NCBI GenBank assembly: GCA_021848025.1
Contig: JAJZND010000014.1
Span: forward strand, 1-40,457
Direction of reading: 5' to 3'
Origin: Microcaldota archaeon
Lineage (GTDB): Archaea; Micrarchaeota; Micrarchaeia; Micrarchaeales; CABMGC01
Length of the DNA stretch: 40,457 nucleotides
Positions 1 through 7,853 of this stretch are shown piece by piece. The position numbers were made by a program, and so were the translations under genes. The notes beneath the pieces were generated by a model. That model worked only from the letters and a program-made list of their open reading frames with translations. It was not told where the DNA came from and made no database searches. How positions within the stretch are numbered: the stretch's first letter is position 1; each line of letters begins with the position of its first letter.

Positions 1-2
1 AT

Positions 3-83
3 GGCAGGGCAGCAGTGAAGGTTGCAACAAACTATTTCTGCAGAAGCTTCGGCGATATCTTCGAAGAAAATGAGCGCAAGTGA
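3..83 (+). CDS. 3' end of an unidentified gene (partial)
   Basis: One plus-strand frame is open from the left edge of the window to a TGA. It encodes about 26 residues ending in GDIFEENERK, a mixed charged sequence typical of a protein C-terminus. The other two frames stop early or read as arginine- and leucine-rich low-quality protein. The start lies outside the window and the fragment is too short to assign to a family. It is convergent with the NIF3-like gene that follows. It could also be chance coding. Confidence 0.35.
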   Translation, partial: GRAAVKVATNYFCRSFGDIFEENERK

Positions 84-193
84 GGAAGCCGTTTATGCCT
101 GACTTGCTTTCTACGCTTTTATGATTAAAGATGCATGCATTTGGAGCGGAGCACTATATCCGTGGTTTGCAAATTCTCTTAACGCTTTCATTC

Positions 194-514
194 TTATCCG
201 TATTCCACTTTTATGGCATAAATCGTAGGTTCCTCGTACGGATGTACTTTGCGTATTGCATTGCAGACTGCCCTTACTTTTCCGTTAGGGCAGGTCATTT
301 CTATCCGCACAGAAGGTACTTTTGATACGCTGCCAATCTTTCCTATGCTTGGGTGCGCGCCTTTTTCAGACTTCCATGTGCCATAGCCTCGCGTCACAAC
401 TGCGCCTCTGCTGTAATTTTTATATCTGCCCGCGCCTGCCTTGGATGCCTCATCAAGTATCTTATCTATCAGGATTTCCTTATCCGGGCAATCAAATACA
501 ATTATATATCCCAT
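194..514 (-). CDS. NIF3/YqfO-like small domain protein
   Basis: This encodes a protein of about 106 residues. The C-terminal HPYEEPTIYAI stretch is the signature of the YqfO/CutA-like ferredoxin-fold domain that is inserted in bacterial NIF3 proteins and also occurs as a stand-alone protein. The N-terminal MGYIIVFDCPD begins the first strand of that fold. Known stand-alone members have no firm biochemical role; metal binding or a regulatory role has been suggested. The ORF track extends three codons further to a TTG, but ATG at 514 is the more natural start. No partner gene is visible, because the neighbours are a gene fragment and an MFS transporter on the other strand. The domain call is fairly secure and the function is unknown. 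Confidence 0.7.
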   Translation of the reverse strand: MGYIIVFDCPDKEILIDKILDEASKAGAGRYKNYSRGAVVTRGYGTWKSEKGAHPSIGKIGSVSKVPSVRIEMTCPNGKVRAVCNAIRKVHPYEEPTIYAIKVEYG

Positions 515-660
515 ATTGCTCAATCTTATGATTATTTGCGTTCAAATTAAAAATTTGCGCTATGGCCTGATAGAATAACACCTTGTTTTAAATACCTTGC
601 AGTAGCATATAATTTAGGATATCCTATACATAGCATGCGCCAAGTGTATCGACCCGAAAA

Positions 661-672
661 TAAATTTTAAAC
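661..672 (+). promoter_or_regulatory. TATA box for the first MFS gene
   Basis: The A/T-rich element TAAATTTTAAAC is centred about 24 bases before the ATG at 690. That is the usual archaeal TATA-to-start distance, so the transcript is probably leaderless or nearly so. Confidence 0.45.
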
Positions 673-689
673 CTCCCACCCTGAGATCT

Positions 690-2117
690 ATGTCAGAAGC
701 AAAACCTGTTCATGAGAATATAATACTTGCAGTCATACTCGTAGCCGTGCTGATGGCTGCGATAGACTCTACCATAGTTCTGCTCGCGTTCCCATCCATA
801 GTAACTTCACTGCATTCGAACCTTGCAACAATAATATGGGTTATACTGATATACATGCTGGTTAGCGCGGTTGCAACTACGCAGTTCGGCAAGGTGGGAG
901 ATATATATGGGAGAGCTCGGATATTCATGGCCGGTCTTGCCGTATTTACTGTATCATCATTCCTTTGCGGCATAGCCCCTACAGACGTGTCACTGATTGC
1001 ATTCAGGATTTTGCAGGGAGTGGGAAGTGCGATGATATCGGCAACAAGCGGTGCCATAATAGCAGATACATTTGAGAGACACAGAATAGGAAGAGCGTTC
1101 GGCTTTACTTCCATGGCGTACAACATAGGAGCCATACTCGGCATAGTCCTTGGCGGGATAATAACCACATTCATAGGCTGGCAATATATATTCTTCATAA
1201 ACGTACCAATCGGCATAGTTGCATTGGTCCTTGGAATAAAGTATATATCAGACAAGCAGACTTATGCTGCTAAGCTGGATCTCTCTGGCATGATTACGCT
1301 GGCAGTGGCACTGTCCCTGCTATTGTATGGTGGGATAGGCTATTCTTCTTCAGGCGCTACAGCAGTCAATATCGGGGCGGCCATATCAGGTTTGGTGCTT
1401 CTTATACTCTTTTATTTCATGGAAAAGAAAAGCGAGAGCCCAACAATCCCATTTGATATGTTCAACAACAAGATTTTTCGTAATTCCATATTTGCCGCAC
1501 TTCTGCAGGGTCTTGGATTTCTCGGAGTAGTCTTCATGCTGATAATGTATCTGCAGGGTGTGCGCGGTTTGACACCATTTTATGCTTCTCTGCTCCTTGT
1601 GCCAGGCTATGTTGTCAGCGGTTTAGTTTCTCCATATATGGGCAGGATGTCAGATAGGCATGGCGCCCGGATAGTAGCTACGGCAGGCATAGCACTGCAA
1701 ATACTAGGAGTACTAGTATACTTCTTCCTGAACACATCGTCATCACTATACATCGTCATATTGGGATCACTTATAACCGGAATTGGAGGTGCGATGTTCT
1801 GGCCTGCAAACAGCAGCGCGATTATGGCTCATGCTGAACAGCGCAGATTCGGCATAGCCTCCGGTCTCTCAAGGCTCTTCTCCACGATGGGAATGATGGG
1901 CAGCTTCATAGTTGTATTTGTAGTAGCTTCGCTTTCAATATCGCGTTACCAGGCATTTGAGATTTTTGCCGGCACTTCGGCCAAGCTGACTGGCAGCATT
2001 GCGAATGCATTTGTAGTAGGAATGCATTATTCCTTCGTAGCTATGATAGCAATACTTGCCGTAGCAGGCATAATCTCACTGGCCAGGGGGAAAGAAAATA
2101 GAGCAAATAAAATGTAG
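690..2117 (+). CDS. MFS multidrug exporter, DHA2 (EmrB/QacA) type
   Basis: This 475-residue polytopic membrane protein is hydrophobic throughout, with the length and spacing expected of the 14-helix DHA2 drug:proton antiporters. Helix 1 carries the DSTIVLLAFPSI motif typical of this group (compare DxTIVNVALP). The loop after helix 2 carries motif A as GKVGDIYGRAR. These proteins use the proton gradient to expel small molecules across the cytoplasmic membrane; the substrate cannot be read from sequence. The next gene is a close paralog sharing blocks such as SGAIIADTFERHRIGRA and the C-terminal ARGKE or TRGKE, so the pair arose by tandem duplication. The ATG sits a normal leaderless distance from a TATA-like element. 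Confidence 0.9.
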   Translation: MSEAKPVHENIILAVILVAVLMAAIDSTIVLLAFPSIVTSLHSNLATIIWVILIYMLVSAVATTQFGKVGDIYGRARIFMAGLAVFTVSSFLCGIAPTDVSLIAFRILQGVGSAMISATSGAIIADTFERHRIGRAFGFTSMAYNIGAILGIVLGGIITTFIGWQYIFFINVPIGIVALVLGIKYISDKQTYAAKLDLSGMITLAVALSLLLYGGIGYSSSGATAVNIGAAISGLVLLILFYFMEKKSESPTIPFDMFNNKIFRNSIFAALLQGLGFLGVVFMLIMYLQGVRGLTPFYASLLLVPGYVVSGLVSPYMGRMSDRHGARIVATAGIALQILGVLVYFFLNTSSSLYIVILGSLITGIGGAMFWPANSSAIMAHAEQRRFGIASGLSRLFSTMGMMGSFIVVFVVASLSISRYQAFEIFAGTSAKLTGSIANAFVVGMHYSFVAMIAILAVAGIISLARGKENRANKM

Positions 2118-2380
2118 CTGCATTGGCCAAATTTACTGAGAAGGCAAGGATACGCGGAGCAGATTTCACAGTAATTCTAGCATATTCCTATTTACCTTAC
2201 CATTTCTTCAGAATCGGCAAGAAGTCTTCGCATAATATACTACAGAGAGCATACTTTTCAATAAAGCTGCTTTAAAAATTGAGTGCTGCACTTGAATCTA
2301 TTTAGACACGCATATATTATTTTGCAATGTAGGACTATATATTCAGATAGAGCATCACTATGAATAAGAAAATAATACAA

Positions 2381-2402
2381 ACTTTATAATATGGAAAGGT
2401 GA
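2381..2402 (+). promoter_or_regulatory. TATA-like element and strong Shine-Dalgarno before the second MFS gene
   Basis: ACTTTATAAT is followed by GGAAAGGTGA, which contains AGGTGA, complementary to the 3' end of archaeal 16S rRNA. The Shine-Dalgarno ends four bases before an in-frame ACG at 2407 and so points to that codon as the intended start. The only ATG here (2391) reads MER and stops. Confidence 0.5.
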
Positions 2403-2406
2403 AACT

Positions 2407-3885
2407 ACGGCCGAAAAGAAGACTAATGAAAATCTAATACTTCTTATAATAGTAATAGGCACACTGATGGCTTCAATAGATTCGACCATAGTCTTACTCG
2501 CATTTCCCGCTATAACAACAGCACTGCATTCCAATATCTCAACCATAATATGGGTAATATTGATTTACATTATAGTTGTAGCTGTTCTTTCAACACAGCT
2601 TGGAAGGATTGGAGACATTTTCGGCAGATCTAGGATGTTCAATCTGGGTTTTGCGACATTTACTATTGCTTCCTTCCTCTGCGGCATAGCTCCTACCGAC
2701 ATAACCCTCATAATATCCAGGGCACTTCAAGCAGTAGGAGGGGCGCTAATCTCTTCAAACAGCGGTGCCATAATAGCAGATACGTTTGAGAGACACAGGA
2801 TAGGAAGAGCATACGGATTTACAGGAATGAGCTGGAATATAGGCGCGCTTCTTGGAATTGTACTGGGGGGATTTATAACAACATTCATAGGATACAGATA
2901 CATCTTCTTTATAAACGTTCCAATAGGCATAGTTGCAGTTATACTTGGAATAAGATATCTTAAGGATACAGTAAAATCAAAGAAAAATTTTGACCTTTTT
3001 GGAATGAGTACTCTGGGGATTGCAATAGCTTTGATTTCGTACGCAGGAGTAAGCTATGCTTCTGTAGGGCTAAATGCATTAAACATGGGACTCCTTTTGG
3101 TTGGAATAATCTCAGGAATATTATTTATATTTATAGAGAAAAAAGTAAAACTCCCCACTGTTAATTTTTCTATGTTTAAAAATAGGATCTTCAGAAACTC
3201 GCTGATGGCTTCCCTTTTCCAGGGATTAGGCTTTATGGGCGTGACATTCTTGCTGATAATGTATCTTCAAGGAGTAAGAGGATTCACTCCGCTTTATGCT
3301 TCTCTTCTGCTTCTTCCAGGATATGTAGTAAGCTCAATACTCTCTCCCATAATGGGGAGGTATTCTGATAGATATGGGGCTAGATTGCTTTCTACAATAG
3401 GCATAGTTTTTATGATAGCCGGTATTCTTTTTTATATAATGCTTTTAGGGGTATCATCGCCCGTTTACTATATTCTGATAGGTACTATGATAACTGGCTT
3501 TGGAGGCGCGATGTTCTGGCCGGCGAACAACAGCGCAGTTATGGCAAATGTCAGTAACGAAGTCAGAGGCGCAGCTTCAGGAACCCTGAGACTTTTTGGG
3601 AATATGGGCCTTATAGGCAGCTTTGTGATAGCATTTGTAGCGGCTTCCTCTGCAGTTCCGCGATATGTAGCATTTGAGATATTTGTTGGCACATCAAAAG
3701 TCATAGGAGGAATAGGAGGCTCCTTTGTTTATGGAATGAAGATAGCCTTTGTTTCTCTGATAGCGATGCTCTTAATTGCAGGGGTATTCTCGTTAACACG
3801 AGGCAAAGAAGACAGGCACATGCAGCAAGAGCAATCAAGGCAGAAGGAAGGGAAAGGTAAGAGATATAGTAATACGCAAAATTGA
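2407..3885 (+). CDS. MFS multidrug exporter, DHA2 type, with non-ATG (ACG) start
   Basis: This is a tandem paralog of the preceding exporter, about 492 residues if translation begins at ACG 2407. The ORF track starts at ATG 2467, but that removes most of helix 1. The 20 codons upstream read (T/M)AEKKTNENLILLIIVIGTL and align with MSEAKPVHENIILAVILVAVL of the paralog, so they were selected as protein. There is no ATG, GTG or TTG in this stretch, and an ideal AGGTGA lies four bases before the ACG. Either ACG is used as a rare start, or an ATG was mutated (one transition) and the gene is weakened. Motif A appears as GRIGDIFGRSR and helix 1 as DSTIVLLAFPAI. The C-terminal tail is longer and rich in Gln, Lys and Arg. 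It is predicted to be a proton-coupled exporter of unknown substrate. Confidence 0.85.
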   Translation, partial: TAEKKTNENLILLIIVIGTLMASIDSTIVLLAFPAITTALHSNISTIIWVILIYIIVVAVLSTQLGRIGDIFGRSRMFNLGFATFTIASFLCGIAPTDITLIISRALQAVGGALISSNSGAIIADTFERHRIGRAYGFTGMSWNIGALLGIVLGGFITTFIGYRYIFFINVPIGIVAVILGIRYLKDTVKSKKNFDLFGMSTLGIAIALISYAGVSYASVGLNALNMGLLLVGIISGILFIFIEKKVKLPTVNFSMFKNRIFRNSLMASLFQGLGFMGVTFLLIMYLQGVRGFTPLYASLLLLPGYVVSSILSPIMGRYSDRYGARLLSTIGIVFMIAGILFYIMLLGVSSPVYYILIGTMITGFGGAMFWPANNSAVMANVSNEVRGAASGTLRLFGNMGLIGSFVIAFVAASSAVPRYVAFEIFVGTSKVIGGIGGSFVYGMKIAFVSLIAMLLIAGVFSLTRGKEDRHMQQEQSRQKEGKGKRYSNTQN

Positions 3886-3967
3886 AATCCAGATAGTCGC
3901 TGCCAGATATATACCTGCAGTTATACCCTTGTTTTAGTATATACATTTGGACAGGCAGTTTGCAGGA

Positions 3968-3982
3968 AAAGTTTTTATATAC
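3968..3982 (+). promoter_or_regulatory. TATA-like element before the orphan gene at 4025
   Basis: AAGTTTTTATATACG is a good archaeal TATA match, 45-50 bases before the ATG at 4025. It leaves room for a short leader. Confidence 0.35.
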
Positions 3983-4024
3983 GCTAGATGCACCTTACAC
4001 TGAATAAAATTCGCCTGATGCCCA

Positions 4025-4444
4025 ATGAATCTGCAGCGTAGAAATAGTGCAGTAAATGCCATTCGTATGAGCATCAGAGGTCCAGATTCGGAACTTCGTA
4101 AAGCACCTGACTCAAGCGGCAATGCATGGGAATTGCGCAGATGCTCGAATAGAATAGCATGGAGTGTCTTCACTGCTGATGGAAGCAGAATATCTGGAAT
4201 TCCTCTGGAAGCCAGCATAGAAGGAATCAGATTTATTTCAGGACTGGTGCCCTTCGTTAAGAAAGTTGGAGATAGGCAAATTGAATGGATAAAGCGCATA
4301 CAGGATGCAGCAGGATCGGTATTTTATGAGGAAAGCATGCCTTCATTGTACTTGCTCGTGAATAGGAACAAAATAGAGATGGAAAACTCAGAAGCAGATA
4401 GTAAGGCAAACGAACTTCGTGCAAATCTGAGATCTGTTTCCTGA
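4025..4444 (+). CDS. hypothetical protein, 139 aa
   Basis: No family is recognised. The protein is soluble-looking, with a basic N-terminus, a central segment containing AWSVFTADGSRISGIPLE, and an acidic, alanine-rich C-terminal helix (MENSEADSKANELRANL). The antisense frame (3934-4299) is also open, but it is leucine/cysteine-rich with no sensible composition, and the plus-strand frame has a TATA element upstream. The gene stops 8 bases before the 3' end of the oppositely oriented tRNA-Val gene. It may be lineage-specific. Confidence 0.5.
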   Translation: MNLQRRNSAVNAIRMSIRGPDSELRKAPDSSGNAWELRRCSNRIAWSVFTADGSRISGIPLEASIEGIRFISGLVPFVKKVGDRQIEWIKRIQDAAGSVFYEESMPSLYLLVNRNKIEMENSEADSKANELRANLRSVS

Positions 4445-4451
4445 TGCCCAG

Positions 4452-4522
4452 TGGGCCCGCGGAGAATCGGACTCCGGTCTCTACCGTGTGAGGGTAGCGT
4501 CTTACCATTGGACTACGAGCCC
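4452..4522 (-). tRNA. tRNA-Val (anticodon CAC)
   Basis: Read on the minus strand, GGGCTCG pairs with CGGGCCC as the acceptor stem (one G-T wobble). The anticodon stem CTACC/GGTAG encloses CTCACAC, giving anticodon CAC, which reads GUG valine codons. The T arm is CGGAG-TCCGATT-CTCCG. The discriminator is A, and CCA is not encoded (the genome continues CTG). No intron is apparent. It lies downstream of scpAB on the same strand. Confidence 0.93.
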
Positions 4523-4545
4523 ATCAATTAGCAACAAATAACGCA

Positions 4546-5004
4546 TTATACATTAAAATACTCTTTGAATTTAGTTGTCGTTTCAACTTTTTTGCTTCTC
4601 TTGAAGCGCGTTGTCTTGACAAACTCATTTTCAAGAAGTTCTTTCATGTAGTCGTAAGTCGAGGTGCCGAAGATCTTTACAAGCTCGCTCTGCATGACTC
4701 CATTGTTTTTGTTAACATATGCAAGTATCTTCAGGGCGCCCTTGCTTATGTCAGGGCCTGATGCCAGACTGTTTACCTTGGTAGCGTAGGGCTCCTTTAG
4801 ACCGAACATGTACTTATTGTCTATTTTAAGTATCTGAAGAGAAGTCTTCTCGCTCTTGTAGTCCTCCACAAGGGAATTTAGCAGGGATTCCAGTGTGCCG
4901 ATAGTTGCTATTCCGGTTATGCCTGAAATATCCGCAACAGAAAGTGCCTTTGGCGACATGAAGAGCGCGGCCTCTATCAGTTTCTTGTATTCTAGGTTAT
5001 CCAT
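4546..5004 (-). CDS. scpB: segregation and condensation protein ScpB
   Basis: This 152-residue protein has the winged-helix layout of ScpB: an N-terminal helix-turn-helix (KKLIEAALFMSPKALSVADISGITG) and a second wing region around GPDISKGALKILAYVNKNNGVMQSELVKIFGT, close to the family's LxTLAIIAYkQPIxRxEIexIRG block. ScpB is the small kleisin-associated partner of SMC and ScpA, and the complex acts on the nucleoid in chromosome organisation. Its ATG overlaps the end of scpA by 8 bases, so the two are translationally coupled. It is shorter than bacterial ScpB (about 190 aa), which is normal for archaeal forms. Confidence 0.85.
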   Translation of the reverse strand: MDNLEYKKLIEAALFMSPKALSVADISGITGIATIGTLESLLNSLVEDYKSEKTSLQILKIDNKYMFGLKEPYATKVNSLASGPDISKGALKILAYVNKNNGVMQSELVKIFGTSTYDYMKELLENEFVKTTRFKRSKKVETTTKFKEYFNV

Positions 5005-5710
5005 ATTCGTCTTCCATCCTTATTATTATTTCATCGAAGAACTTCTCCTGGATAAGCGCAATGGTGCCTTTGTTTGCAAGGAAAATCAGGGGGATGAAAA
5101 TTTCAATAAGCACATCGTTAAATTGCATGTCCTTCAGAAGATATGAAAAGGTTGTCATCTTCTCTTTGTCCAGCCTCCTTGCTATCTCTTCCTTGAGCCG
5201 CTCCTCGGCCGCTTCTATATCTACAGGATTTATCTTTATCTGAAGCTCGGGCACATACGCATCGCGGCCTGATTCCTTTGCCTGCTTCAGCTTCATCGCC
5301 TCGTCAAGAGCTTCTATGAGTTCGTTAAGAGAGACTCTGCTGTGCAGCGGCTTCCTGAGCCTAACTGACAGCCCTTCCACGTAGATGTCTGGTCGTGCCA
5401 ATATCTCCTGAGCATCCTGCACTTCGTCTCCTGCTTCTTCGAAGTCCAGCATCTCGCTCTTTAGCCTGAGAAGCACCGCAGCTGCGAGTATTATATTTGC
5501 AGGGATCCTGAGATCCATTACCTTGAGCGATTTTACAGTCTCTATGTACTTGTCGACTACTTCCACCAGGTCCACGTTCCATGGATCTATCTTGTTTTTC
5601 TTTACAAGATTGAAGAGAAGATCCTTCCATGTAGCCTCCTTTACCAGATTAGCCAGATTAAGATCTGAATTGGCAGGGAAGCTCTCTTCCTGTATCTCTA
5701 CTGTCGCCAT
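4997..5710 (-). CDS. scpA: segregation and condensation protein ScpA (kleisin)
   Basis: This 237-residue kleisin carries the N-terminal signature WKDLLFNLVKKNKIDPWNVDLVEVVDKYIE (family: LLxLIexxkIDIxdIpIaeItdQYL), a central variable segment, and a C-terminal winged helix ending near LIQEKFFDEIIIRMED. ScpA bridges SMC heads and binds ScpB. The ORF track begins at a GTG at 5722, but ATG 5710 has GAGTGAG just upstream and gives the usual short N-terminus. It is the first gene of an scpA-scpB operon with an 8-base overlap. No smc gene is in the window. Confidence 0.88.
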   Translation of the reverse strand: MATVEIQEESFPANSDLNLANLVKEATWKDLLFNLVKKNKIDPWNVDLVEVVDKYIETVKSLKVMDLRIPANIILAAAVLLRLKSEMLDFEEAGDEVQDAQEILARPDIYVEGLSVRLRKPLHSRVSLNELIEALDEAMKLKQAKESGRDAYVPELQIKINPVDIEAAEERLKEEIARRLDKEKMTTFSYLLKDMQFNDVLIEIFIPLIFLANKGTIALIQEKFFDEIIIRMEDEYG

Positions 5711-5770
5711 GATTATACTCACTCACTTAGGAATAAATAGTTTACGCCGATAAAGACTTCCTTCTCTAAT

Positions 5771-5781
5771 TATTATATACT
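5771..5781 (+). promoter_or_regulatory. TATA box for the aldehyde dehydrogenase gene
   Basis: TATTATATACT is centred about 35 bases before ATG 5811 and 26 before the in-frame GTG 5802. This fits transcription starting at about 5802 and translation from ATG 5811. Confidence 0.5.
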
Positions 5782-5810
5782 TTGTAGTTGGGTAGGTATA
5801 AGTGATACTT

Positions 5811-7427
5811 ATGGCAGAATTCAAGAATGAATTTACCTATAGGAAATTCCTCGAGGTTGGAGACGAGAAGGGTTTTGACTTTCTCTTTGATGATGCGGTT
5901 AATACTGTGAAGAAGGGATTGCTTGGAAAAAGGCATCCCATGTATATTGGAGGGAAGGAAAGGTATGCAAATGAGGAGTTGCGGGAATATTCGCCCATAG
6001 ACCATACGCTGGTAGGCATATTTCCGAAAGGTACTAGAGAACACGCATTCTCTGCAGTACAGGCAGCGAAGAAGGCATTTGCCGAATGGTCTGAGACAGA
6101 TTACCGGGACAGGATAGCAATTATCAGAGGCGCGGCTGCGCTCTTTGCGAAGCACAAATTTGAGATAGCGGCCATAATGAGCATAGAGAATGGAAAGACG
6201 CGCTATGAATCGATAGGTGAAGTTGATGAGGCGATAGATTTCCTTAATTACTATGCGCTTGATATGGAAAGGAATAAGGGTTACAAAACAAGGGCGCTCC
6301 TTGGCGGCACCAAGGCTGCTGTGTCCGCAGGTTTCCAAGGCGCGCCAGGCAGGGAAGAGATTGTGACTATAGCGATGAAGCCGTATGGCGTCTTTGGAGT
6401 TATAGCTCCGTTCAATTTCCCTATTTCCATATCAGTAGGCATGAGCACAGGGGCCCTGATAACTGGCAATACCGTTGTCTTCAAGCCTTCTTCTACAGAC
6501 AACATGACAATGCTTACCGGATTGAAGATCTATGAAGTATTCAAAGATGCAAAGATGCCTGAGGGAGTATTCAACTATGTGACAGGACCAGGCTCGGAGG
6601 TTGGAGATGAGCTTTTGAAGAACAAAGATGTGAGCGGCATAGCCTTCACAGGATCTAAGTCGACAGGAATGAATATGCTTGCGGCTACTTATTCTGCAGG
6701 GAATCCAAAAACGTTTGTAGTGGAGATGGGAGGCAAGAATGCGGCCATAGTTTCAAAACATGCAAACATAGAAGATGCTGCTGTCGGGATAGCCAGCGCT
6801 GCGTTTGGATACGCAGGGCAGAAGTGCAGTGCCTGCTCAAGAGTATATGTGAATGAGGATGTCAAGGAAGAATTTATCAGCAAGCTGGTGGAGATAACCA
6901 GCGGATACAAGATAGGGGATCCGCTGCTCAAGGAGAATTATGTAGGTCCGTTAATCAGCAGCGGAGCCTTTGAGAAATATAATAAGGCTGTAGCCGAAGC
7001 AAAAAAGGAAGGCCGGATAATATACGGAGGCAGGGTGGTTTCTTCTGAGAAAGGTTTCTATGTGGAGCCGACAATAGCTGAGATTAAGCATGGAAACAGG
7101 CTGATGCATGATGAATTGTTCCTGCCGTTTCTCTCGGTAGATACTTACAAGGACTTTCACGAAGCCATAGCCAAGGCAAATGACATTGAATACGGGCTTA
7201 CCGGAGGCCTTTACAGCGAAAACAGGAAAGAAATAAGCGAATTCATGGAGAAGATGCAGGCAGGCGTCCTTTACGTGAACAGGAGAACCAGTGCAACTAC
7301 AGGAGCCATAGTCGGCTTCCACACATTTGTAGGCTGGAAGGGAAGCGGCCTCACAGGGAAAGGTACCGGCAGCAGATTCTACCTGCAGCAGTTTATGAGA
7401 GAGCAAAGCCAGGCAATAGTCAAATAG
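5811..7427 (+). CDS. 1-pyrroline-5-carboxylate dehydrogenase-type aldehyde dehydrogenase
   Basis: This 538-residue ALDH-superfamily enzyme is expected to oxidise glutamate-semialdehyde/P5C to glutamate with NAD(P), the second step of proline breakdown, in the cytoplasm. Evidence: the NAD-binding FNFPIS segment, the general-base Glu in VVEMGGKN, and the catalytic Cys at about residue 339 in GQKCSACSR, a form typical of P5CDH. ENGKTRYESIGEVDEAIDFLNYYA and the C-terminal TGAIVGFHTFVGWKGSGLTGKG...YLQQFMREQSQ are also P5CDH-like. P5CDHs usually have GG in the latter block, and here one position is V (FVGWKGSG). No proline dehydrogenase is in the window, so another semialdehyde substrate is possible. 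ATG 5811 is preferred over the ORF track's GTG 5802. Confidence 0.82.
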   Translation: MAEFKNEFTYRKFLEVGDEKGFDFLFDDAVNTVKKGLLGKRHPMYIGGKERYANEELREYSPIDHTLVGIFPKGTREHAFSAVQAAKKAFAEWSETDYRDRIAIIRGAAALFAKHKFEIAAIMSIENGKTRYESIGEVDEAIDFLNYYALDMERNKGYKTRALLGGTKAAVSAGFQGAPGREEIVTIAMKPYGVFGVIAPFNFPISISVGMSTGALITGNTVVFKPSSTDNMTMLTGLKIYEVFKDAKMPEGVFNYVTGPGSEVGDELLKNKDVSGIAFTGSKSTGMNMLAATYSAGNPKTFVVEMGGKNAAIVSKHANIEDAAVGIASAAFGYAGQKCSACSRVYVNEDVKEEFISKLVEITSGYKIGDPLLKENYVGPLISSGAFEKYNKAVAEAKKEGRIIYGGRVVSSEKGFYVEPTIAEIKHGNRLMHDELFLPFLSVDTYKDFHEAIAKANDIEYGLTGGLYSENRKEISEFMEKMQAGVLYVNRRTSATTGAIVGFHTFVGWKGSGLTGKGTGSRFYLQQFMREQSQAIVK

Positions 7428-7442
7428 TTACGCGGCGTACGC

Positions 7443-7853
7443 ATGGTCTTCACCTGGCTTCTTTACAAGACATTGAAATTCAGGCAACAGGACATATTTT
7501 ACAATAAACTGGCTCTACATGTTGACCTGGCGGATTCGGTATTTAAGAAAAGCCTTGGGCTGATGTACAGGGAAAGGCCTGGAAATGACGGCATGCTCTT
7601 TATTTCGGATCATGATGAGCGGTATGGGATATGGATGCTGAACATGAAATTCGCCATTGATATCCTGTGGCTTGACAAATCCGGCACCGTTATATCGATT
7701 AAAGAATCTGCCCGGCCCTGCACCTCGATCTTCAATTGTGAAGTCTACAGGCCGGACAAGAAGGCAAGATATGTCTTGGAGCTGGCTTCAGGCGCGTGTA
7801 AGAGATATGGCATAAGGAAAGGCTCAAAGTTCCTTCTGCACCAGATTTCATAG
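7443..7853 (+). CDS. DUF192 (COG1430) family protein
   Basis: This 136-residue protein has the DUF192 core: an initial strand and helix ending in KSLGLMYRE (family: xRGLMxR), GMLFISDHDERYGIWMLNMKFAIDILWLDKSGTVISI, and a closing YVLELASGACKRYGIRKGSKF. Many bacterial members are secreted, but this one has no clear signal peptide, only the weakly hydrophobic VFTWLLYK at the N-terminus. The function of the family is unknown. It begins 15 bases after the ALDH stop and may share its transcript. Its end overlaps the convergent hydrolase gene by 6 bases. Confidence 0.85.
   Translation: MVFTWLLYKTLKFRQQDIFYNKLALHVDLADSVFKKSLGLMYRERPGNDGMLFISDHDERYGIWMLNMKFAIDILWLDKSGTVISIKESARPCTSIFNCEVYRPDKKARYVLELASGACKRYGIRKGSKFLLHQIS

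Noticed and set aside
710-1255. 181-aa minus-strand ORF within the first MFS gene
   Set aside because: It is an antisense shadow; the sense frame carries clear MFS motifs.
2391-2402. ATG 2391 as start of the second MFS gene with a one-base frameshift (MEGETTAEKK if one A is lost)
   Set aside because: It is possible, but it overlaps the ideal Shine-Dalgarno, and the ACG-for-ATG explanation needs no indel and matches the paralog's length better.
3934-4299. Minus-strand ORF of 121 aa opposite the orphan gene
   Set aside because: Composition is Leu/Ser/Cys-rich with no coherent domain, and the plus-strand frame has a promoter and better composition.
5766-6338. 190-aa minus-strand ORF inside the aldehyde dehydrogenase gene
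   Set aside because: It is a shadow of a well-conserved P5CDH-type gene on the other strand.
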